A stretch of DNA of 64,000 bases, taken from NCBI GenBank assembly GCA_963752755.1, contig CAVVZJ010000001.1, forward strand, positions 2,294,001 to 2,358,000, given 5' to 3'. The position numbers and the translations under genes are program-made. Source of the stretch: CAVVZJ01 sp963752755 (lineage in GTDB: Bacteria; Planctomycetota; Planctomycetia; Isosphaerales; Isosphaeraceae). Position 1 is the stretch's first letter. Each line of letters opens with the position of its first letter. The notes beneath the pieces were generated by a model that saw nothing but the letters and a program-made list of their open reading frames with translations, had not been told where the DNA came from and did not search any database. This document shows positions 40,352 through 50,584 of the stretch, in pieces.

Positions 40352-41177
40352 ATGAAACTGGGCCTCATCAATTCCGCATGGGCGCAGGCCGGCAAGGAGA
40401 CGGCCTATGGTATCTGGATGACCCGGGAGATCGGTTTCGACACGATCGACATCTTCCTCGACCCGCTCGATGCGAGCGACATGGAGATCAAGCTCGTCAA
40501 GAACGAGTGCGAGCGCGCCAAACTGCCAATCGTGAGCGTGGCGTGCGTGGCCCTCGGCCTGGTGGACTTCAACCCGAGCGTCCAGCGGTTCCATGTCAAT
40601 CGTGTCCAGTCTTACCTGGACATGGCTCGCACCTTCGGCGCGAAGAATGTGCTGCTCGTCCTCGGGGAGTACGTCTGGCAGCGGGAGGTGATCCCACCCG
40701 CGGAGCAGTGGGCGGCGGGCGTCAAGAACCTGCGGACGCTCGGCGAATATGCGGCGGAACTGGGCGTCGGGATCGCGATGGAGATGGAGCCGTTCCATCA
40801 GTCCCTGCTCAATGACGTCCCCAAGATGGCGCGATTCCTTGACGATGTTGGCCATCCGGCGGTCAAGGCGAACATCGACATCTCCCACATGGTCCTCGCC
40901 AATCAGGACGCCAGCACGTTGCAGCAGCTCAAGGGACCTGGTAGCTCATGTGCATATCTCCGACTGCGATGGCAAGGTCCACGGCGACCTTCCGCCCGGC
41001 CGCGGGGTGGTCGAGTTCGCGCCGTATCTCGAAGCGATCCGCGACCTCGGGGTGGACAGCGGCACTATCTCGATCGAGCTGGAGTATTCGCCCGAGCCGG
41101 ATCGGATCGGCGACTGGGTCCGGGAGGCGTACGACGCGACCGCGGCCTTGATGCGACAGGCGGGCCTTCGTGGATGA
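40352..41177 (+). CDS. Sugar phosphate isomerase/epimerase (xylose-isomerase-like TIM barrel; one frameshift)
   Basis: Start ATG 40352 (MKLGLINSAWAQAGKETAYG). It is a TIM-barrel protein of the AP-endonuclease-2/IolE type: IGFDTIDIFLDPLDASDMEI, YLDMARTFGAKNVLLVLGEY, ELGVGIAMEMEPFHQSLLND with a metal-ligand Glu, VKANIDISHMVLANQDASTL with Asp and His, then after a frameshift near 40938 LVAHVHISDCDGKVHGDLPP (His-x-His and Asp) and TISIELEYSPEPDRIGDWVR (final Glu). One inserted A at AAGGGACCTG explains the shift. Repaired length is about 275 residues. It acts in the cytosol as an isomerase, epimerase or dehydratase of an unidentified sugar. Its stop overlaps the next start as ATGA. Confidence 0.8.
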
Positions 41178-42859
41178 ACCTCGCGGGCCGGGCCTGGAGC
41201 TTCGTGCTGGGGCTGGCCTTGATGGCGGCCGTCGGCTGGCCGACGATGGTCGTCATCCTCCGGGCCATCGGTGAGGCCGAGGGGGCGTGTTCCGGCCGAG
41301 GCGACGCGACCGCTCGCGCTGGCCTGGGAGTCGATCAAGCTCGTCGCCGCGACGGAATGCCTGGCCTTGCCGGCGGGACTGGCCCTGGCCTTCCTGCTCT
41401 TCCGTACCGATCTCGCGGGCCGACGTGCTTCTCCGTCGTGCCCTGCTGATCGGACTGTTCATCCCGACGCCCTTGTATGCCCTCGCCTGGCTCGGCTCGT
41501 TCGGCAACCTCGGGCGTGAGCAGGCGATCGGATCGGGGCCGATCCTGACGGGGCTCTTCGGCGGGGCGTTCGTGCATGCGATGGTCGCCTTGCCGTGGGT
41601 CGTGCTCGCTGCTCGGTCTGGGATTGCGGGGGGTGGAGGCGGAGTTGGAGGAATCGGCCTGGCTGGAACGGCCGGGCTGGCGGGTGGTCGTGGTCGGTCA
41701 CGCTCCGGCGTTCGATCGGCACGATCGCCGGTGCCGCGCTGGCGGTCGCGGTGCTCACGGCGGGGGACATGACTGTCACGGACCTGATCCCGCTGCGGAC
41801 GTTCGCCGAGGAGGCTTACACGCTCTCGCAGCTCGGGCTCGGGCAGGGCTCGGTCGCCGTCCGCGCGACGCTGCCACAATTATCTTGCTGGTGATCCTCC
41901 TGCTCGTGGCGATCCGGGCCCTCGCGAGGATGGACCCCGTCCGTGTGATTCGGTTGCGGCCGGCAGGCGCGGATCGTGGCCGCTGGGAGGCTGGCGGGTG
42001 CCGCTCGGCCTGGCGTGCTGGTGCTTCCTCGGCGGTGTGCTGGGTCTGCCGGTTTACGGCCTCGTCTGGAGGGCAGGGTCGAGTTGGACCGGGCTTGCGG
42101 CCGGGCCTTGGGCGCGTCGTGGTCGGCGGAGGGTCTCGCGGGGGACACTCGCGGCGGCGTGGGTGGATCTGGTCGATCCGTCGGAGGCAGCTGGACCGTA
42201 CGCTGCTCGTCGGCACCTTGCTCTGGGCGGCCCTGGGGGCGACGCTGGCGGTCGTGCTGGCCTGGTCGCTGGCGTGGAAGTCGCTCCGACCCGGCCCGTG
42301 GCGTTGGCTGACGGCCGCGGTCGTGGCCCTTCTGCTGGCGGTGCCGGGTCCGATCGCGGGTCTGGCGTTGAAGCTGGCGTATTCGGGCGGAGGACTTGCC
42401 GGGACCGCTCGCCGCCGTCGCTCGCCCTGGTCGCCCGGTTCCTCAACCGGACACCCGCCTTGATGGTGATGGGCTACGTCCTCCGGACGCTGCCGTTTGC
42501 GCTTGCTGGTCCTCTGGCCGGCCTTGCGGACGATCCCCCGCGAATACCTTGACGCCGCGGCGATGGAGGGCTACGGCCCGGTCGGGGCAGGCGTGGCGGG
42601 TCGGGACTGCCTTGCACCCGCTGGAGCGATCCTCGCCGCCGGGTTGCTGGCCTTCGCCCTGGCGATCGGCGAGCTGCCGACCTCGTATTTCGTCCGCGCT
42701 CCGGGTCACGACCCGGTTGCGATCTACGTCTGGGGTCTGTTGCACATGGGCGTCGAGAGCCGTCTGGCGGGTGCCGGCTTGATCCTGCTCGGGGTCGTCC
42801 TCGCCGCCGGGTTGGTGGCGGCGCTGGCGTTCCGAAGGGCGTTCCGGGAACTCGGGTAA
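41174..42859 (+). CDS. ABC transporter permease, iron/thiamine (FbpB/ThiP) type (many frameshifts)
   Basis: Start ATG 41174, overlapping the isomerase stop (ATGA). The first helix is MNLAGRAWSFVLGLALMAAV. Later pieces in changing frames read TRPLALAWESIKLVAATECL, LLIGLFIPTPLYALAWLGSF, FGGAFVHAMVALPWVVLAAR, AALAVAVLTAGDMTVTDLIP, LALVARFLNRTPALMVMGYV, IPREYLDAAAMEGYGPVGAG and GAILAAGLLAFALAIGELPT. The EYLDAAAMEG loop with its following Gly is the ABC permease contact motif (EAA loop); an earlier VEAELEESAWLE piece is the equivalent loop of a first permease domain. This gives a two-domain permease of about 560 residues. At least seven indels break it. No ATPase or binding protein is in the window. 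Confidence 0.65.
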
Positions 42860-42879
42860 GCCTGGCGATCGCGGCTTTT

Positions 42880-44596
42880 TCATCGCTTCCGCCAGATCTC
42901 GATCGTCCCGAAGCGCGCCTCAGGCCGGTAAGAGCGTCGCAGGACCGGCGCGATCCGGTCGAGCCGGAGCCTGGCATCGAAGGTCGTGTTTTCTGGGTCC
43001 CAGACGGCGACCGTGCCGGACGGGGCCTCCGTCGATGGCGCGGGCGAAGCTCCGGCTCCATCTCCGGCTCGACCGACCAGAGCCAGATCACCCCGGACTC
43101 GGCCGGCAACGGCGAGGTCCGACCGAGCGGCCCGTTGAAGGCGGGGAAGGGGACGTTGCGGAGCAGGTTCGCCAGGGACGTTCCGGGCGTCGTCGTCTGC
43201 CGAAGAGTACTGGAGCGCCAGCCGGTAGTCGGACCAGCGATAGGGCGAGCGTCCATCCAGCGGCGCGAAGTGTCCGAGCACCCCAGGTGGCGCGTGTTCC
43301 GGCGGGCCGGGTTGGGAAAGCGTCGGAGAGGGCCTGAAGGCTCGCCAATGGGTCCCAGTGGATCGGCGGGCCGGGCACGGCGATGACGAGCAGGACCACC
43401 GCGGACACGAGCCGGATCGCCGGTCGCCCCGCCAGCCGATCGAGCAAGGACCGCCGCGGCAGAAACGCCAGGACAACGCACCCGAAGAGATTCCGCGGGT
43501 GGGCGAGGTAGAGCGTGGGGCTTCGGGTGCAGCGGGGCATACAGCAAGGCCGCCGCCAGACCGACCAGCCAGACCCGCGCCCGCTGTCGCTCCGGAGTCT
43601 CCCCGCGGACGGCCAGCAGTCCCAGGCCAAGCAGTCGAGGAGAAAGCTCCATCGCGAGACATGCAACCAGAATTCTGACGACGAAGCGAACGACCTCTCC
43701 AGGCGGGCCAGCCCGAGCTGACTTCCGAGTCGCCGCGATGACACTGCTCCCGGAGGTCTGGTTGTAGCTGCTCGCATAGCTCGCCTTGCGGACGCCCTCC
43801 AGAAAATCGACGATCAGGCCCCCGACCAGTAGCGGCAGGAACGCCAGCAGGATCGCGACCCCCATCGCCCCCAACCACTCCGCCCCTCTCCGCAGAGACC
43901 CATCTCCATCGGCTCGACCCCGCCGGCGCCTCGCCGGCAATCGCCAGGACCGCCGCCGGCACGAACAGGACGACATGCGGTCGGATCGCGAACGCCAGGC
44001 CGAAGAGCACTCCCGAGCCGATCCGCCAGCCTCGCGAGGGCCAGGACTGAAGCCCCAGAAGTCCCAGCACCGCGAGCAAAGGCGCCTGCCAGTCGCGCTG
44101 AGCGACCGTGGCGTAATCTTGCCCGATGTAGTAAGACAGGACGGCGGCAAAGCCGATCCAGCCCGGCAGCGTCCACCCGAACGTCCGGCGACTCCAGACG
44201 AGCAGGAACCCTCCGAGCGTCAGCAAGAAGGACGGTGTCGAAGACATAGATCGGCGCCGTCCTCGCCCAGCCGAAGGCGTGACCCAGCAGCCAGAACAGT
44301 TCGATCTGCCCGGGAAAGTTGAAGATGACCACGTCCCGATACGGCCGGATACCGCGGCTCCAGCCCTGGGCGATGGTGGCGTAGGCGTCGAGGTCGGGCC
44401 ACCAGGGCCAGGTCCAGTAATGCGGGACCCAGCCGGCCAGCAGCCCGACGCGATCAAGGCCGACCAGGGCCACGAACGGGCCTTGCAGCACACGCTCCGC
44501 GACCGTTGGGCTCGGGAGGTTCTGGTTCCGGCTCAAGGCGGGGGACCTCAACACGAGACGCGCGTCCTCCCCCGTCGTACTCAGCGCTTCCACCAT
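42880..44596 (-). CDS. Multi-pass membrane glycosyltransferase-like protein (frameshifted)
   Basis: The likely start is ATG 44596 (MVEALSTTGEDARLVLRSPA). The first luminal loop, PHYWTWPWWPDLDAYATIAQ then GWSRGIRPYRDVVIFNFPGQ, has the acidic cluster and FNFPGQ typical of bacterial GT-C (ArnT/PMT-like) enzymes. Helices follow in shifting frames (FLLTLGGFLLVWSRRTFGWT; GSGVLFGLAFAIRPHVVLFV; MGVAILLAFLPLLVGGLIVD; AIRLVSAVVLLVIAVPGPPI). The C-terminus is soluble (WDPENTTFDARLRLDRIAPV; RFGTIEIWRKR). Frame changes lie near 44235, 43900, 43530, 43320 and 43040. Repaired length is about 570 residues. It converges on the ABC permease gene with 20 bases between stops. The sugar and acceptor are unknown. 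Confidence 0.65.
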
Positions 44597-44904
44597 CGGT
44601 TGCCGGCCTCGTGGTGCGAGACCGGCGAACCCCAGACCTCGACACCGTGCGAGGTCGGGCACATAGCCGCGGGGGACAGCCCGATTGTAGTTGTATCCGG
44701 CGTAGCCGCCCAGGAAGAGGGTCTCGCGCGGCGGACCGGCGCGTAGGCCGGTCGATACGCCGAATAGGGCACAACCGCCGGCGCCGGCTTCATCGCCGCG
44801 CGATCGCTGACGGAAGAACCCGGCCCCCTGGCAGGCCGGCAAGCGCCACGAAGGCCATCGACGGCGATTGTCAGGATTCGCAATGTCCGGAGTCGGGGAA
44901 ACAT
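44581..44904 (-). CDS. Small secreted protein, probably frameshifted
   Basis: Start ATG 44904 follows a strong GGAGGGG ribosome-binding site. The first residues are MFPRLRTLRILTIAV. As read, the frame gives a 107-residue protein ending NRWWKR. Switching frame near residue 15 gives a better signal peptide (MAFVALAGLPGGRVLPSAIA), and switching again near 44735 gives RETLFLGGYAGYNYNRAVPR, which resembles the Gly/Tyr-rich style of the next gene. I therefore read it as a small exported Gly/Tyr-containing protein broken by indels. Its end overlaps the start of the glycosyltransferase by 16 bases. Confidence 0.3.
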   Translation of the reverse strand: MFPRLRTLRILTIAVDGLRGACRPARGPGSSVSDRAAMKPAPAVVPYSAYRPAYAPVRRARPSSWAATPDTTTIGLSPAAMCPTSHGVEVWGSPVSHHEAGNRWWKR

Positions 44905-45026
44905 ACCTGAGCCCCTCCTTGCTCGGTCCGCAGACGACCCCCGCGATGGGGGTAGAAACCGATCAAAGCTAGCACACGCCCGGGCGGGCGGCCGTCCTGG
45001 GCAGCGTTTCCTCGACGGGTTCGTCG

Positions 45027-45542
45027 TCACCATGGGTAGAACCCGCGATATCCATACCCGTAGAACGGCGACGCGGTCCCGATCCCGATCCCGAAACCGG
45101 GATAGCCATACCCACCATACGACGGCATGAACCCCGAGCCGAGCGGATAACCGTACGGGTCGCCATAGGCCGGAGGACCGAATCCCGAGCCCGGGTATCC
45201 ATACATTCCTGGCGGCCGAACCCAGCCCGCCGCACCCAGGCCGCCCGGCACGGCGTTGTAACCGTAATAGCCGCCGTAGCCGTACCCCAGCCCGGAGACC
45301 GAGCCGTTGTAAATCGCAAGGCCCGGCCGGGCGTAACCGGCGACGTAGCTGAAACCGGCCCCCCGTGCCATGGTGGTCATCGCCGGGTAGGCGGATGTTC
45401 GGTAGTAGCCCGGATTGCCGCCGACGTAGATCCTCGTTCGCTGACCATGGGACCGTCCGGGCCAGGCGAGCAGCAACAGGCCGGCGAGAGACACGACCGA
45501 AACCGTCGCCAGCAGCCGCGAAGTGAATGAGCGTGATCGCAT
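45027..45542 (-). CDS. Secreted Gly/Tyr-rich protein
   Basis: An intact 171-residue protein with start ATG 45542 (MRSRSFTSRLLATVSVVSLA) and a signal peptide ending near WPGRSHGQ. The mature part is dominated by Gly, Tyr and Pro: GLGYGYGGYYGYNAVPGGLG, AYGDPYGYPLGSGFMPSYGG and SPFYGYGYRGFYPW. Such compositions occur in structural or envelope-associated proteins; no known domain is visible. It lies just upstream of the small secreted gene on the same strand (122 bases), and both may belong to the same type. No cysteines are evident. Confidence 0.6.
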   Translation of the reverse strand: MRSRSFTSRLLATVSVVSLAGLLLLAWPGRSHGQRTRIYVGGNPGYYRTSAYPAMTTMARGAGFSYVAGYARPGLAIYNGSVSGLGYGYGGYYGYNAVPGGLGAAGWVRPPGMYGYPGSGFGPPAYGDPYGYPLGSGFMPSYGGYGYPGFGIGIGTASPFYGYGYRGFYPW

Positions 45543-45740
45543 CGACCAACACTCCTTCCGACGGGAAGACCGGTTCTGAAGTGGGACACGGAGGTAAACC
45601 GACCCGGGCAGGCGCCGCTCGCAACGGTTCCGGAACCCCTGGCCCGGGCTCACGGTCTGGCCGACGACACCCGCAATCCGTTACGATCGAGAGCGATCCG
45701 AACCCACCCTGGCCCCCCTCCCCGACCGTGAGGCCGCACG

Positions 45741-46248
45741 ATGAGCCGTGGTCATGCCTCGACACTCGCCTTCCTAATCTTACCACTCTTCCTCGTTGGA
45801 CTGCCGAACTCCCGCGCCGAGCACGCCAAGATCACGCTCGACGTGGTCGGTCCCGCGGACCAGAAGACCGCTTTCGTCGACCAGACCCCGCCACCCTCCG
45901 GCAAGAACGAGCGTCCCGTGCTCCGGGTGCGAGTCGGCGACCTAATCAAGATCCAGTACATGCTGGTGAACGTCTACCCGCACAAGACACTCAACGACGT
46001 GGTGGTCCACTTCTACGTCACCCGGATCGAGACGGTCGGCCAGAAGGAACTCCCCCTGCTCGACGCCGGAGACGGCCCCATCCTCGAAACCGCCTTCGAC
46101 ATGGACTTCCGACCCGGCGGCAAGGCCGGAGCGCGGACCCGCTTGCGGATCGACACTCCCGGCGTCTATCTCGTCCGCGGTCGAGACCCGTAATACCCAG
46201 AGCGACCACGAGCATTTCGCCGCCGTCGATCTCGTCGTCGAGGAGTGA
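45741..46248 (+). CDS. Secreted protein of unknown function (one frameshift near the end)
   Basis: Start ATG 45741 (MSRGHASTLAFLILPLFLVG), with a signal peptide ending near NSRA. The mature part reads HAKITLDVVGPADQKTAFVD, VLRVRVGDLIKIQYMLVNVY, LNDVVVHFYVTRIETVGQKE, and AGARTRLRIDTPGVYLVR. This has the look of a single beta-sandwich domain, possibly copper- or cofactor-binding-like, but I recognise no family. One extra G near 46178 (CGCGGTC for CGCGTC) causes a premature stop at 46193. With it removed the protein ends VETRNTQSDHEHFAAVDLVV plus EE at 46248. Repaired length is about 168 residues. It is divergent from the Gly/Tyr-rich gene. Confidence 0.55.
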
Positions 46249-46698
46249 TACCGAATCACCAGCATCCCGGGTCCTTGCCAGGAACTCCCTCCACCGATCT
46301 TCTTGCGGTGATTCCAGATCCGAGGTCGGAGTCTACCCGGCAAAGACCGGGACCATTCTGTCGGAGCGGCGGGCCGCGAAGGCGGAGCCGGCACCACGGA
46401 GGCTCCTCGTTTCCCTGTCCAGCGACCGCTTTTTTTGACGACCCGCCGGGGTCTCGAACGGCACTGGAGCGCCTGGACGACGGGCCGGCGACGCGTCCCG
46501 GACGCCATGAAGACGCCGAAGGGACGCTTGCGACCGCATCAGAATCCCAATCGCAAATTTCAGCTACCCCTGGGTTTAGAGAGACGTTTTACCTATTTTG
46601 AAGTTCGTTCGGCGTCCAGGACGCGCTGTAGCGTCGCGAGGCCAGCTCAGGAGCGGGGGAGCCGGAGGTCAACCGATTTGCCAAGGAGCCAGGATTAA
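46249..46698. other. Convergent intergenic region, about 450 bases
   Basis: It contains no supported gene. It holds the second copy of the dispersed ILKFVR element (46595-46695) and some AT-rich DNA around it (TTTTACCTATTTTG; GGATTAATTATAGC). Upstream there is a seven-T run near 46430 with no matching stem. Confidence 0.4.
46595..46695 (+). repeat. Dispersed ILKFVR-encoding element, copy 2
   Basis: Begins ATTTTGAAGTTCGTTCGG (46595-46612) and ends GATTTGCCAAGGAGCCAGGA then T (46675-46695), matching the minus-strand copy at 23024-23106 at both ends but with a longer spacer (about 62 against 45 bases). Directly after it is AT-rich DNA (TTAATTATAG). Like copy 1 it lies between convergent genes. 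Confidence 0.6.
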
Positions 46699-47768
46699 TT
46701 ATAGCACATAGTCGGAGCGCAGGCGCGGAGCCCTACACGTTCGGGACGCGCCGCGGCGACCCGGCGCCGAAGGGAGGAGCCTGAGCTTGCCGAAACCGAC
46801 CGAGTGACGGTCTTCCCCGACGTCGGTCTGGCGACCGCTCAGCGCCCTCCCGCCGGGAAGTTCGGTGCCCCGAAGGTCAGCCGATCCCAGCCCGGCGGTG
46901 GGCCGAACGGTCCCGGCAATGCGGGGAAGGTCCCTGGTGGCCCGAACGGACGGCCCGGCCCCATCCCACCGGGCAACCCGCGCCTCCATCTCCTGCTCGA
47001 AGCGTCGGAGGAACGCCTCCTGCTCGCGGACGAACTGCTCGAACTGGCGGTTCACGAAGTCGTCGCCACCGGGACCGAACCCCGGCGGGAACCCGGGGCG
47101 GGGCGTTCGAAGGCCGGGGTCGCCGGGCCCCTTGACGACGCCGCTGGGCCTCGAAACGCTCGGCCCGCTCGCGGCGCGAACGGTCCATCATGGCCTGCTG
47201 GGCCGCGTCCAGCTGTCGCATTTGGTCGATCATCGCGAGCTGCGCCGCCTCCATCTCGCGCTGGAGACGGGCGACGTCGGCCGGGTCGCAATCGCCGTTG
47301 TGGGAGCGACCGGGGCCGGGGTGGGGCCTGGGCGAGCCGCTCGCCTTCCTTCTCCTTGAGCTTCTCCAGTTCCTCTCGCTCGGCCCGGATGCGATCGGCC
47401 TCCTGCTCGATCTCGTTGCGGGCCTCCTGCCCCTGCAGCGACCGATCGACCCCTTCGAGCGAACGGCGAACGACATCCGAAACCGTCTCCTCGCTGGCGT
47501 CGGCCAGCTTCGGGGCGGAATCTGCCCTGGGTTCGGCCGGTTTCGCCGACGCGACGGGGCTCTTGTTGACCGACGCGGTCGGCACCGGCGTCTCGGCCTT
47601 CGAGTCTCGGCCGGGGCCCCAGTGCCAGTCACGAACACTGATCCGGTAGAGCAGCACGCCGCTGGCCAGCACGAGCAGCAACAGCGGCGGCAAGAGCCCG
47701 CCGTGACCCCGGACGGGTCGTGGCGGGTCGTTGGGGAAACGGTCCGTGGTCTCCGGGCGCGAAGGCAT
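46699..47768 (-). CDS. Membrane-anchored coiled-coil protein (frameshifted)
   Basis: The likely start is ATG 47768 (MPSRPETTDRFPNDPPRPVR); an upstream in-frame ATG at 47915 is possible. One TM helix (GGLLPPLLLLVLASGVLLYR) is followed by a linker and a long coiled coil (NEIEQEADRIRAEREELEKL; ADVARLQREMEAAQLAMIDQ; MRQLDAAQQAMMDRSRRERA). Then comes a Pro/Gly-rich part and another helix (VNRQFEQFVREQEAFLRRFE, QEMEARVARW). Frames change near 47330, 47150 and 47060. The true stop is uncertain: the frame ending at 46699 runs into the edge of the dispersed repeat, so an earlier stop near 46850 is likely. Function unknown; it may be an envelope spacer or scaffold. Confidence 0.5.
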
Positions 47769-47918
47769 CGACGATTCTCCGCTTGACGGGCCGGGCTCGC
47801 CCGGAGACCAACGCTCGGAATCCACCGGGCCGTGACCCGAGCCCGTCATACTCCAGGATTCGATTCGATGAGGATCGACGATCTCCTCGGGTGCCCTGTC
47901 GCGTTGCCGGTTCACTGC

Positions 47919-50258
47919 TCAGTCGGCTTCTCCGGCCCCTGAGCCGGTGCCCGGGTCCTGTCGGTACACGAGCACGCGGTTGTGGACGATCAGGACAATG
48001 TCGGTCCGGCCGTCGCCGTCCACGTCCCCGAGGCCGAGGTCGCGGGGCTCGACGAGGCTGTCACGGTCGCGGAACGACTTCTTCTCGAAGATCTTGAAGG
48101 CCAGGGCCCTCGTCAGTTCATTACGACCGTCGAAGGCGACGAGTTCGAGGGCGTGTTCGCCCACGTCGGTGATCACGAGGTCGGTCCGGCCGTCGCCGTT
48201 GACGTCGCCCGCGATCAGGTCACCCAGGAGGGCGTCCTTGCGGGACGTCTCGTAGCTGGCGATCTGCTTGAGGCGCTGGCCTTTGCGGCCGGTGAGCACG
48301 ACGCCGAACTTGTCGGTCCCGGCCAGCAGGAGGTCGTCGCGGCCGTCGCCGTCGAGGTCGGCGACGTCGGTGCCGACGAAGTCGAACGTGCCGACCGAGA
48401 GCGTGCCCCCGGGCCGATAGACACCTTCGCGCTCGTCGAGGAAGATCAACGACTTGCTCCCCTTGTCCAGCAGGACGACCTCCTTTTGACCGTCGCCGTT
48501 GGTGTCGAGTGCCGCGGCACCGATGACCTGGGCAGAGCCGCGACCGGCGTTGAACTGGTCCTTGACCTCCCACTGACCGTCCTTGTTCAGGACGATTGAG
48601 CGGGCGAACGTGTTCTGGGCCACCAGCAAGGCCGCCTCGCCGGGGGCCGTCATGCTGATCCCGGCGGCCGAGGCTCCGACGAGCGGACCCAGGCTGCCAC
48701 CGATGGGTGCCGGCGGCTCGCCTCCCGGGCGGCCGAGCAGCAGGAGCGGCGAGCCGAAGGGCTTGAAGACCAGCACGTCGGTCAGGCCGTCGCGGTTCAC
48801 GTCGAGCACCCGCATCGCGGGCGGGTTGCCGTTGAGCCCTTCGAGATTCACCGAGTCGGACTGCCCCCATCGGTACGGAATGAACGTGCCCGACGGCTCC
48901 CGCTTCAGCCCCCGGAGGACGTAGCTGCCGGACTTGCCCTCATTCTGGGTGACGTAGAGCACCTCGGGCCTTTTGTCGCCGTCGAGGTCGGCCACATCCA
49001 TCGCCACCGGGTCGCCGCTGATCGGCAAGGGGGCGGGGAAGGTCAGTCGGCCGTCGCGGAACTGGGCGCGGCCGATCTGCTTCTCCTGCTCGGAGAGGAC
49101 GACCACCTCGCCGGAGCCGTCGCCGTCGAGGTCGGCCACCGCCACGACCCGGCCACCCGCGAGGTTCGGATAGGTCTGGCCACGGACCAGGCCCGTCGGT
49201 CCCTGGAGGTAGACGAGGAACTGCGCGTTGGCCGGGTCGGTCACGACGACGTCCGCTTTCTTGTCGCCGTCGAGGTCGCCGAGGGCCAGCGCACGTCCCC
49301 GCGCGTCGCCGGTCGGCAAGGGGAAGAAGATCAGGCGACCGCGGCGGCCCGACTCGTCCTCCTCGGTCTCGCTCAGGGTGAAGACCTTGGCGCGTCCCGA
49401 TTGCGACTCGATCGCCAGCAGTTCCGCGCCCGGCTCCTTGTCGAGTGGGGCGTAGGCGATCGCTCGCGGCATCTCGATGTGGAACCGCTGCTCCGGACCG
49501 AGCCGGCCGCCTTCCACCGAGAACCGGACCCGGATCGGGTCGTCGGAGCCGCCGTCGAGCAAGCAGATGTCGTCGCCGCCGTCGCCATCGAGATCGACCG
49601 CCTTGAGGATGCTGGGCCGGGCCGCCGTGTGCGGTAGGCGCTCCGGCTCGCTCATCCGGCCATTTTCGAGCTGAAGAATTGTCACCAGCTCATTCGCCGC
49701 CACGAGCACGAGGTCTTGCTTGCCGTCCCGGTTCAGGTCGCCGACGGCCAGCGAGGTGCTGCTCTCGACCGCCTCGCCGGTCGTGATCCGCCTCGGCTCG
49801 CCGAACCGGCCGTCGCCCTGACCGTGGAGGATGATGACCTCCGCCGGAGTGCCGTAGTAGACGAGGTCAATCTTGCCGTCGGCGTTGAAGTCGCCCGCCT
49901 GGAGGCTGACAATCTCCTTGTTGACCGGGATCGTCTTGAGCCGCATGCGCCGGCTGCTCGGGACGAGGTTCGCCTCGGTCTTCAGCGGCGACTCGTCCTC
50001 GTTGCGCCCGGCGGTGCTCAACAGCAGGTCGATCCGGGAGCGGGCGTTGTTGATCACGGCGATGTCGTCGGTCTTGTCGCCGTCGAGATCGCGGATCAAG
50101 AGGCCGGTGATGCGGTCGTCGAGCTTGTAGATTTCGAGCGGCCGAAAGCCGTAATAATCGGCCAGTTGCGGCTCGTCCGCCCGGACCCCGGCGACGGCGA
50201 CCAGGCCGAGGCCCCACGCCAGGACGAGTCCATTCCTCCGACTCGACGTATCACGCAT
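47919..50258 (-). CDS. Secreted FG-GAP/VCBS-repeat beta-propeller protein
   Basis: An intact 779-residue protein with start ATG 50258 (MRDTSSRRNGLVLAWGLGLV) and a signal peptide ending near VAGVRA. It is made of repeated FG-GAP/VCBS units with calcium-binding D-x-D-x-D-G patterns: IRDLDGDKTDDIAVINNARS, AGDFNADGKIDLVYYGTPAE, VGDLNRDGKQDLVLVAANE, LGDLDGDKKADVVVTDPANA, ADLDGDGRDDLLLAGTDKFG and LGDVDGDGRTDIVLIVHNRV. At least ten units can be seen, enough for one or two propellers. Proteins of this type are exposed at the planctomycete cell surface and take part in binding; the ligand is unknown. This is one of the longest undamaged genes of the window. Confidence 0.85.
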   Translation of the reverse strand: MRDTSSRRNGLVLAWGLGLVAVAGVRADEPQLADYYGFRPLEIYKLDDRITGLLIRDLDGDKTDDIAVINNARSRIDLLLSTAGRNEDESPLKTEANLVPSSRRMRLKTIPVNKEIVSLQAGDFNADGKIDLVYYGTPAEVIILHGQGDGRFGEPRRITTGEAVESSTSLAVGDLNRDGKQDLVLVAANELVTILQLENGRMSEPERLPHTAARPSILKAVDLDGDGGDDICLLDGGSDDPIRVRFSVEGGRLGPEQRFHIEMPRAIAYAPLDKEPGAELLAIESQSGRAKVFTLSETEEDESGRRGRLIFFPLPTGDARGRALALGDLDGDKKADVVVTDPANAQFLVYLQGPTGLVRGQTYPNLAGGRVVAVADLDGDGSGEVVVLSEQEKQIGRAQFRDGRLTFPAPLPISGDPVAMDVADLDGDKRPEVLYVTQNEGKSGSYVLRGLKREPSGTFIPYRWGQSDSVNLEGLNGNPPAMRVLDVNRDGLTDVLVFKPFGSPLLLLGRPGGEPPAPIGGSLGPLVGASAAGISMTAPGEAALLVAQNTFARSIVLNKDGQWEVKDQFNAGRGSAQVIGAAALDTNGDGQKEVVLLDKGSKSLIFLDEREGVYRPGGTLSVGTFDFVGTDVADLDGDGRDDLLLAGTDKFGVVLTGRKGQRLKQIASYETSRKDALLGDLIAGDVNGDGRTDLVITDVGEHALELVAFDGRNELTRALAFKIFEKKSFRDRDSLVEPRDLGLGDVDGDGRTDIVLIVHNRVLVYRQDPGTGSGAGEAD

Positions 50259-50584
50259 CGATTGCCCATCCTTACGTGTTGATAATCCCTGCTGCGCTGC
50301 GCCCCGCATGGCGATGACACCCGATCGGCGGTCGGTCCGGTCTCCCCCGACTTCCTTCTGAATCGACCATCGACCATCGCGAGCATCGACCGTCCGGGCC
50401 GCAACCGACCCTGTCCCGCAAGTCGGTGAGACCCCGGTAATCTCTCCAGACTACTCCGTCGCGCGGCCAGGCGACAAGATGCCGGCGCGTGAGTCGAACG
50501 GGCGGCACGGGGCTTGCCAGGGCGGGTTGTTGCCGGGAGGATGTCTGCCGCGTCTTCACGAACCACGCTTGTCGGGGAACTGTC
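50259..50584. other. Divergent intergenic region, about 326 bases
   Basis: Contains the promoters for the minus-strand FG-GAP gene and the plus-strand small gene. No repeat, hairpin or clear promoter consensus was recognised. Confidence 0.35.
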
